Shown here one piece after another: positions 57,549-64,000 of a stretch of 64,000 bases of DNA. The translations under genes were made by a program, and so were the position numbers. The stretch is taken from positions 3,844,001 to 3,908,000 of the forward strand of contig OZ017749.1 in the NCBI GenBank assembly GCA_963969365.1. The letters run 5' to 3'. Every line of letters begins with the position of its first letter. The stretch's first letter is position 1. Below the pieces are notes generated by a model. It was given only the letters and a program-made list of their open reading frames with translations. It was not told the DNA's origin and did not search any database. Source of the DNA: Asterochloris sp. CNOR1. Taxonomy: Eukaryota > Chlorophyta > Trebouxiophyceae > Trebouxiales > Trebouxiaceae.

Positions 57549-57553
57549 TTACA
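57549..57553 (-). terminator. TGTAA poly(A) signal of the GIN-domain gene
   Basis: On the minus strand TGTAA lies 217 bp past the stop at 57770. Together with the ADF signal at 57422-57426 it marks two convergent 3' ends in the 483-bp spacer 57287-57769, which holds no other feature. Confidence 0.55.
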
Positions 57554-57769
57554 TGTTGATCCTTACCCTCCGACATAATGCTAGCATCTAGACGATAAGT
57601 GGTCAGGCACATGCTGTCATTGAGCAAAGCAGGCTTCACAAAAGCAAGACAGAATCACGCAGGCTGTACACAGCAAGATGGGTCAGGTGTCTTCAATTCA
57701 GTCTGCAGGAGTCACGGGCTGACACCAAGAGCCTGCTCCAGTGCTTCACTGTTGCTGGGCAAGGCTGTC

Positions 57770-60700
57770 TCAGCCTTGGGCAGCAACATTGTCAACAGCA
57801 CACTGAATGTTTGTGAGCTGAGCACCTCCAGAGCCAGTGTCAAGGCTGCCAATGGTCTGCCCTGCAGCAAAGGCACAGCACAGCATGGGGCAGAGCAGCC
57901 AGAGGGCCAGGTCTGATGTAAGGAGGCATTTCATGTAGTGCTCCTTCCGCACTGTGGTCCGACAATGTACTGAGCAGCAAAGGGTGCCGGTCCTCTCACC
58001 ATTATTGGAGGTCGTGGTGGATCCAGAGGTCTGGCCATTTATGTTGCTGCCGGTGGAGGAGGCTGATACTGAGCCAGTGCCTGAGGAGCTGCTGATGGAG
58101 GAGATGCCATTGTTTCCCGTGCTGCAGGCACACAGATGCAGTTGCACCAACAATGTTGCTGGAGGCTGGAAGCCAGTTGCTGGGGAGCTGCTGATGAATG
58201 CAATGCTGTGAGTTGCCATGCCGCAGGCTCAGAAAGAAGTGCACCCGCAATGCTGCTGCTGGTGGACGAGGTGCCTCTGCTACAGAAAACCTCGAGGGTT
58301 TGGGGCGTTCACACACACCAACAGCTGATGGGTGGCCATGTTGCAACACAGCTGATCCTAGGGGCCTCAGCTGCACCACACGCAGTGCTCTGCAGTCGGC
58401 AGCCTTGACGCTTGTCCCAGTGCTGCAGCCATCCGACACAGGCAGTGGCCCAGTGGTTGGCAGCCTCAATCAACTTCACAGTGCTGCGGCTCTCAGCACA
58501 GGCTGTACACTTGTGACTGGCAGCCTCAACTTCTTGCCATTGTTGCGGGTCCGCACTGGGCCGCAGCTATATAGGATATGCAGTCAAATTCATGCAGAGC
58601 ATGGCTGCAGTCTCAAAAGCAGGTGTTGCTCTGAAAAGGACCAGCCCCAATGCTGCACTGGTCGCTGTAGAACATGTAAGCCAGTCAAAGTGCTCTGCTG
58701 GCGTTAGGCCTGCCAGACTGCTCAGCACCCAGTCAGAGGCACAGTGATGCCATCCTGAAGGATGCAGACTCACTTGATGCCGCTGCCCGAGATCTGGTTG
58801 TTGCCACCTGAGCTTGAGATGCTGCCTGCAGGACTTGAGAGTTTGTGAATCCAAGCTCTCTGCTGGTTGAGGCGTAAGAGACCACATGGCCATTAGGCAT
58901 GGTGTCAGTTGTGGAGCGCGTCATGGCCCTAGTTCCTACTTTAGCTGAGAGAGGCTTGGTAAGGCCAGACCTCTGAACCTGCTGCCAGGAATCCTGCTGA
59001 AGTCTGTCATGTAACATCTACCACCACCTGTGCATGTTTCAGCAAGGGCTGCAGCTCCTGTGGCACTACAAGAATGCATCTGTGCACCAGTGCAGGTGGA
59101 GGCACCATTCAAATTCGCTACGGGAAGGGGAACAGTGATCGAGTTCTGTCATGCAGGGCTTGCTGTTGTCTGTGCACGTATCAGCCTTGAGAGCCAAGAC
59201 GGCTGCGCCAATGCAGCACCCCAGAAAGAGTCTGCATACCTGTGCAGGTGGAGGCACCATTCACAGCGATGCCGCAGGTGAAGCTCTGGCCTCTCGGTGG
59301 TGCAGCAATGGCAGTGTTTGTGCGGCACACCCCGCCGAAGAAGCTGCTCCCCTGCATCAGGCACAGTTGGTCCCAATCAGAGGGTGGCCACTGTCTACGT
59401 GGCCATGGGCGCATGGTAAGACCTGCACCACCACCAGCCACCCTGTGGTGCACACCCCTTCTGACCGCCATGCAGACATGCAGACATGCTGCCTGCTGTC
59501 CTGCAGCACGCGCAGTCGTTCTGAATCAGGTGTCACTCGCTGTCTGCGCGGGCACAAGAGTATTCAAGCACCACCGGCAGCTGCCTTTGTAAAGAGACAG
59601 CAGGCAGCAGGCAGCATACCTTCACGGCCGCCCAAGGAGTGTGCACTGCCCAAAGCTGCCCCATGCAGGAGAGCAGAACAGTGTGGCAGTACTGGCCCTA
59701 GTGCAGTATGCTGCTGGACAGACTAAGACTGGCATCTAACAATCAGGTCCAGGCAGCACCATGCTCATGCGCATGCAGACTTTCAAAAGCTCAACCTGGC
59801 CCCCTCATCCCGCAGAGCTGCCTTGAGATGTAAGGAAGGTGCATGTTCTAGAGCATACTTGACAGCGTTGCCCTGCTGACCAGCGTTCTGGAATTGATTA
59901 CAGTGGTGGTCAGCGTCATCGATGAGCATGCTGTGACACTTTCAGCACAACAGGCAGGTGCAGCCCAGGCAGGGTAAGGTGGTCATAAATATGACCTGCT
60001 TGCTGCAGCCAGGTAGGAAGCATAGCTCTCACCTGGACGGAGCACTGTCCCTGGTTGTACTCAACATGGGCCAGCCCGCTGGCTGTGCCTGTGATGGCCA
60101 CATTGGCTGCAGCAGGAAGCCAGGCCGTCGTCAGATGCAAGCCAGCCTGATTTGGCAGTGGCAGGTCACATGCATATGTAAGCTGCACCACCAACTTAAG
60201 CATGGCTCGTAACTTGCATGGCAAACCTGTGCATTTGAGATGAATGGACCAGCTGGCGCAGACTGTGTGAGGCATATTGGATGCAGCTGAACAGGTGCTA
60301 CGCCAGACAGTGCCTACGATTCTCTGAGCTGTGGCCACCAGGTCCTTGTCTCTACACACACGGAGGCATGACAAAGGACCCATCAGATCCAACCAAACTT
60401 AAAACACGAACAAGCACCACTGTTTGCAGTGTTGCTGCTCGAGACTAAGTTGCCATGCACCACGCAGTCAAAGAGCCTGTCCAAACTGAAGGACACAGGC
60501 AGCTTGACACAGCATGCTGCTGGTCCCTGCTGTTGCAGTGCCCTCACAAGTAACCCTCCCCTCTTCCACTCTCCTATGGCTGCAATGATGCTGAGGACAA
60601 TCATGAAGACTGGTGACAGGGTTGGGCTTCAGGCTCAGCCAGCTGCTTACCGCTGCTGTTGCAGTGTCGCCACAACAGGCCTCACCATTGGCTGCAATGA

Positions 60701-63280
60701 CGCTGAGGACTGCAGTGCCAGACACTTGGGCAGACACAGAGCCGGTCACGCCTGACACAGTGGCAGCGCCCGTCCCATCCAGCGTCACGGCCGCGGTGGC
60801 GATACTCCCGACAGCAGACATTGAGCCCGTCCTGCAGGCCAGACACAGTTTGTTCAGTGCACTGAACAACCGCCCAAAAACAACACCGCCCACTGAACAA
60901 CACCGCCCAAGCACGTGCTTGGGCGTTGCCCCATATCTAGCTGCAGAAAAGACACCCCTGCAGGCCCAGGTGCTGGCTGATTGGACCTGCAGCTCCCATT
61001 GACAGGACAGGCATAGACTGGTTGAAGATGCAGGCAGGGTAGGAATGCAACAGCAAGTGAACCCGCAGCGTACATAGCCGCTGTGCTAGCTTGCGACCTC
61101 TGCAGGTGAGACACAGCTTTGATACTGGAGGTGGGCTCAAATCTTTCATAGCTGACATCGCAAGCATGCTACTTGAATGGACACAGGCCGCTGTGCCTGG
61201 CTCCTGTTCCCTGCAGAGGACATGCCGCCCATGCTGCATCTGCTGTTTTCTGCAAAAGAAACAATGCAGCGTGGCCAGCCAGTGGGTCACGGGTTTGGGG
61301 TCCCTCAGCAGCACCGCCAAGCTTGCACTTGACGTCAACCATGCTGACAACAGTCAAGCAGGCTCACCCAGAGTTGCGCAGGGTCAGCGTCTGAGCGGTC
61401 AGGCCCTGTGCACGGAGAGTGCCGGCGCCCTGGTTTTGCAGGGTGAGGGCGGGCACTTTGAACCCATCTGACACCAGCACGCCAGCAGCGCCGGTTGAGG
61501 TGACGCTGGTGAGGGCGGCAGCTGGCGCATTGACCCCGAGCTGAATGGGCTGGCTGGTCTGGAAGCCGGTGCCGCTGGTGGTCAGCTGCAAGACGCCGCT
61601 GCTGATGGTGGTCTGGATGGCGTTCAGCACTGCCTGGTCGCCATCGATGACCTAAAGCGCAGGGCAGGAGGAGATGGTAAGCCATGAACTGAGCTTGGCA
61701 GGGGCTGGCCTGCTGATGAGCTGTGAGGCAGGGCGTGGAGAGGTTGTCAACTGATTATGTCAACCAGACTGCTGCAGGGCCTAGCGTTACAGGCCTGAGG
61801 GCAAAGCCGCAGATTCTGAGGGGTTCCAGATGTGTTTCATCACTGCCTGGCGGCCGCTGTATGACCTGCAAAGCATTGCAGGCACAGCCTTTGCCGGCAG
61901 CTGCAAAATGTCTCAAGCAGTGCGCCCTGCCAATGCCTGGCATTGATGACCTGGAGAGCAGGCCTGGAAAGCCTAGCTGACAGCTGCAACAGGTTGACGA
62001 GACCATTGATAGTCACTGGGTGTGGGGTTAGATGATCTGAAGGGCATAGCATGGCAAAGTTGGGCTGGCAGCTGCAAATGTTCAAGTGTCCTGCCAGGTC
62101 AGGTTTTGATGACCTGCAGCTGCAGGGCAGCACTGATGCAGTACTGATGCAGTACTGATGATGAGCAGTGAGGCAAGTCATCGTCCTGGCCTGCAGCTGT
62201 GCCGCTGGCCAGCACGATTTTTGCACGGGCTGGCATGAGCAATCTGCAGGGCGGGTGGAAGTAAGGCTGAGAGGTTAGTTTCCAAGCAATCTGGTCAGGA
62301 CATGCCCTGTGGCACAATTTGGTGGTGGACTTCAGACCCTGCACGGCAGGAAGTGGCACAGGCAGATGTTGAAATAGTCAGGCAAAGCATGACAAGCAGA
62401 GTTTGCACTGTGGGCCTCGTGGCACCACGTTGGGACTACATAGTGCAGTATACTGCAACCCCACTGCCGTATAGTTATGAGTGCAGGCCGGCTGCGGCTG
62501 TGCAGCTATCCATTTGCAGCTGGTGGTGGACCAGAGATGCCTCCCTTTTTTTATCAGGTGCAGGCACAGCAACAGGGTTTGGCCAAACCCTGCCATGGCA
62601 GCAAGTGAGTGTGCAGAGCTCACCACGGAGTGACCCGTGCCTGGCTGGATAACAACGTTGAAGGGGACGCAGACCTGCACGCCTGCAGCAGTACAGGGTG
62701 TGGTATTGCTGGCGCAGGGCTTGAAAGTCTCTCAGCATGTGTGCCCTCCAGAAGGCAGCCCTCCAGAAGGCAGCGCTTGTGGGGCTGATCTGACGGGGCA
62801 GCGCCTCCAACACTGCCTGACAGGAGGACGCGACCTTTTCCTGCATATGTGCCCCTCAGAAGGACGGCAGCACTTTTCAAGACACCAAGAGCCAGCGCCT
62901 CTGGCACTGCATACTGCCACACCAGGTGGAGGGGCGCTGCACATAAATAACCTTGCAGGAGATTACCGCCATCTCATGACTGCCTCAGGGCTTGGTAACA
63001 CACTACATGCGCATGCATAACGCTCTTGCTGTGAGTGCTTGACGAGAGGAGCCTGCCGCACCACACCAGATATTGGTACTCGCCTCAATGTCTGAGTGGG
63101 CATCACGCCCCTCAAATGCAGCTTGTCTCGATGCACCTCAGAGTGATCAGTCAGCTCCTCAGCTGAGGCTGGAGCCTGCAGGTCCAGCAGCTCACCTGTG
63201 AATGATGCCAGGCTCCTTGTGACAGATGCTGCCTTGATTGAAGCCGTCAGCAGGAGGAGTGCCAGGGCGATCGACAGCAT
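57770..63280 (-). CDS. Secreted protein with GIN/DUF2807-like domain
   Basis: Exons in matching phase: 63196-63280 (signal peptide MLSIALALLLLTASIKA), 63067-63162, 62624-62682, 61368-61651, 60686-60831, 60033-60106, 59240-59351, 59088-59117, then an unresolved stretch (58130-59050), then 58000-58121 and 57770-57861 (TGA). The domain reads VQVCVPFNVVIQPGTGHSV, DGDQAVLNAIQTTISSGVLQ, TGFQTSQPIQLGVNAP and LTLQNQGAGTLRAQGLTAQ, then TLDGTGAATVSGVTG and ITGTASGLAHVEYN. This matches the beta-repeat head (GIN) domain DUF2807 of bacterial surface proteins. It is followed by a Cys-containing segment and a Ser/Thr/Gly-rich end. Likely an extracellular or wall protein of unknown function. Exon 59088-59117 is a duplicate of the end of 59240-59351. 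Confidence 0.7.
59076..59270 (-). repeat. Duplicated exon end in the GIN-domain gene
   Basis: The stretch GTGCAGGTGGAGGCACCATT at about 59090 recurs at about 59240. On the minus strand both copies encode NGASTCT followed by a GT donor. The shorter copy has its own acceptor (CCCGTAG) and forms a 30-nt exon that is phase 1 at both ends, so it could be used without loss of frame. A similar partial copy of the end of exon 60686-60831 lies at about 60575-60606. Confidence 0.65.
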
Positions 63281-64000
63281 GCTGCACGTAGCTTCTGCTG
63301 GCAGGCGAAGGTGCAGTGTGCAAGGGAAGTTCAAGCTGCCGGCATCTGGGGTCGCCCCAAGAAACGCTCTGCCAGCTGTCGCTGTATGCCTCGAGCAGCC
63401 TTGAAACACTGAACTGATCAGCTCTGCTCGGGGCGATTCGTGCAGGCCCCCGGATCGAGCCCACCGAAATGAAAATCCAGAACTGCCTCTTGTGGGCCTT
63501 CGCAATATTGGCAACTGCTGGTGTCAATGCTGGTGTCAATGCAAGGGATGCAGAGCACAATTCAGGTGGGCACAGCAGATGAAGGCCATATCTACTGCTC
63601 AGCAGGCCTTGATGCTGGTAGAGCGCGCACTTAAGCCTGAGATGCGCTTGCTCTAAAATGCCACTGAACTATGCAGGCAATGAGGAGCTCTTAGCAGGAC
63701 TGCCAAGGCATCTGCTCCAGCCAGTGTCCAGCTCAGGTGACTTAAAACACTCCTCCAGGCCTCTGAAGGCTGTGCAGTTTTGCCTGCTGGTAAGCTGGAT
63801 GAGTATGGGGGCTGCCCCCTGTTCAACTGCCAAGGTGCAGTCTCAATGACTGAATACAGGCATGCATGCTTGAAATCAAGGCTGGAAACAGCTGGCACTT
63901 GCAGACACTCTGACCTTCAGCTGTGTCCTGCAGTCACCTCAACAGCGACGGGCTCAGCGTCTTCCATTGTCAAGCCTGCAGCTGCAGCAGCCATCGCGCA
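63281..64000. other. Upstream region of the GIN-domain gene, right window edge
   Basis: About 650 bp of mostly unassigned sequence that should contain the promoter of the GIN-domain gene. The frame of that gene extends open to 63514, but the signal peptide argues for the start at 63280. A possible first exon of another gene lies at 63938-63994. Confidence 0.4.
63938..63994 (-). CDS. Possible first coding exon of another minus-strand gene
   Basis: An ATG at 63994 begins MAAAAAGLTMEDAEPVAVE, followed directly by a GTGACT donor at 63937. Composition and the strong donor are typical of a first exon, but no second exon was found in the 650 bp before the next gene starts. It could instead be 5' sequence of a longer transcript running into the GIN-domain gene. 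Function unknown. Confidence 0.25.

Noticed and set aside
57770-63280. Bacterial contamination because of the GIN-like domain
   Set aside because: The domain is interrupted by several introns with consistent phases and lies between ordinary nuclear genes.

Overview
This window looks like nuclear DNA of a green alga (Chlorophyta). Genes are split into many short exons with consistent GT-AG or GC-AG borders. Hydroxyproline-rich stalks of the Ser-Pro(n) type occur, TGTAA poly(A) signals sit downstream of stop codons, and the gene set is eukaryotic (polycystin channel, TIMELESS, actin-depolymerising factor). No bacterial operon, CRISPR array, transposase, rRNA or tRNA was recognised. The species cannot be named from the sequence. 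All exon borders were assembled by hand from splice signals and reading-phase continuity. Layout, left to right: (1) 1-12495, minus strand: copy A of a very large polycystin gene, its 3' end cut off by the window edge. (2) 13181-36161, minus strand: copy B, a head-to-tail tandem duplicate whose cytoplasmic tail is fully inside the window. Both copies encode signal peptide, plant-type leucine-rich repeats, a Ser-Pro stalk built from dozens of tiny symmetric exons, a Thr/Ser/Pro mucin-like stretch, Ig-like modules (one of DUF5011/Cry22 type), a large extracellular domain and a PKD2-type channel with its extracellular TOP domain. The order recalls vertebrate polycystin-1 (LRR, Ig-like, extracellular domain, channel). 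Copy A is intact as far as it can be followed, apart from one stalk exon of odd length. Copy B carries a nonsense codon, a frameshift, a lost splice donor and a deletion, yet its long tail stays open. (3) 37193-53983, minus strand: a 26-exon TIMELESS/TOF1 replication-fork protein with a long basic, low-complexity C-terminus. (4) 54213-57286, plus strand: an ADF/cofilin with an unusual N-terminal extension, divergent from TIMELESS across a 229-bp shared promoter. (5) 57770-63280, minus strand: a secreted protein with a GIN/DUF2807-like beta-repeat domain, convergent with ADF. (6) 63938-63994: possible first exon of another minus-strand gene. A theme runs through the whole window: local duplication of exons or exon fragments together with flanking intron. 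It is strongest in the proline exon arrays (13 exons in copy A, about 28 in copy B), and is also seen in the tail phosphosite-like repeats, in TIMELESS exon 3 and in the GIN-domain gene. GC-AG introns are unusually common, with more than 20 inferred in the two polycystin copies, plus one in TIMELESS supported by reading phase on both sides. The polycystin copies would act at the cell surface or ciliary membrane, TIMELESS in nuclear replication, ADF on cytoplasmic actin, and the GIN-domain protein outside the cell; no shared pathway is implied.
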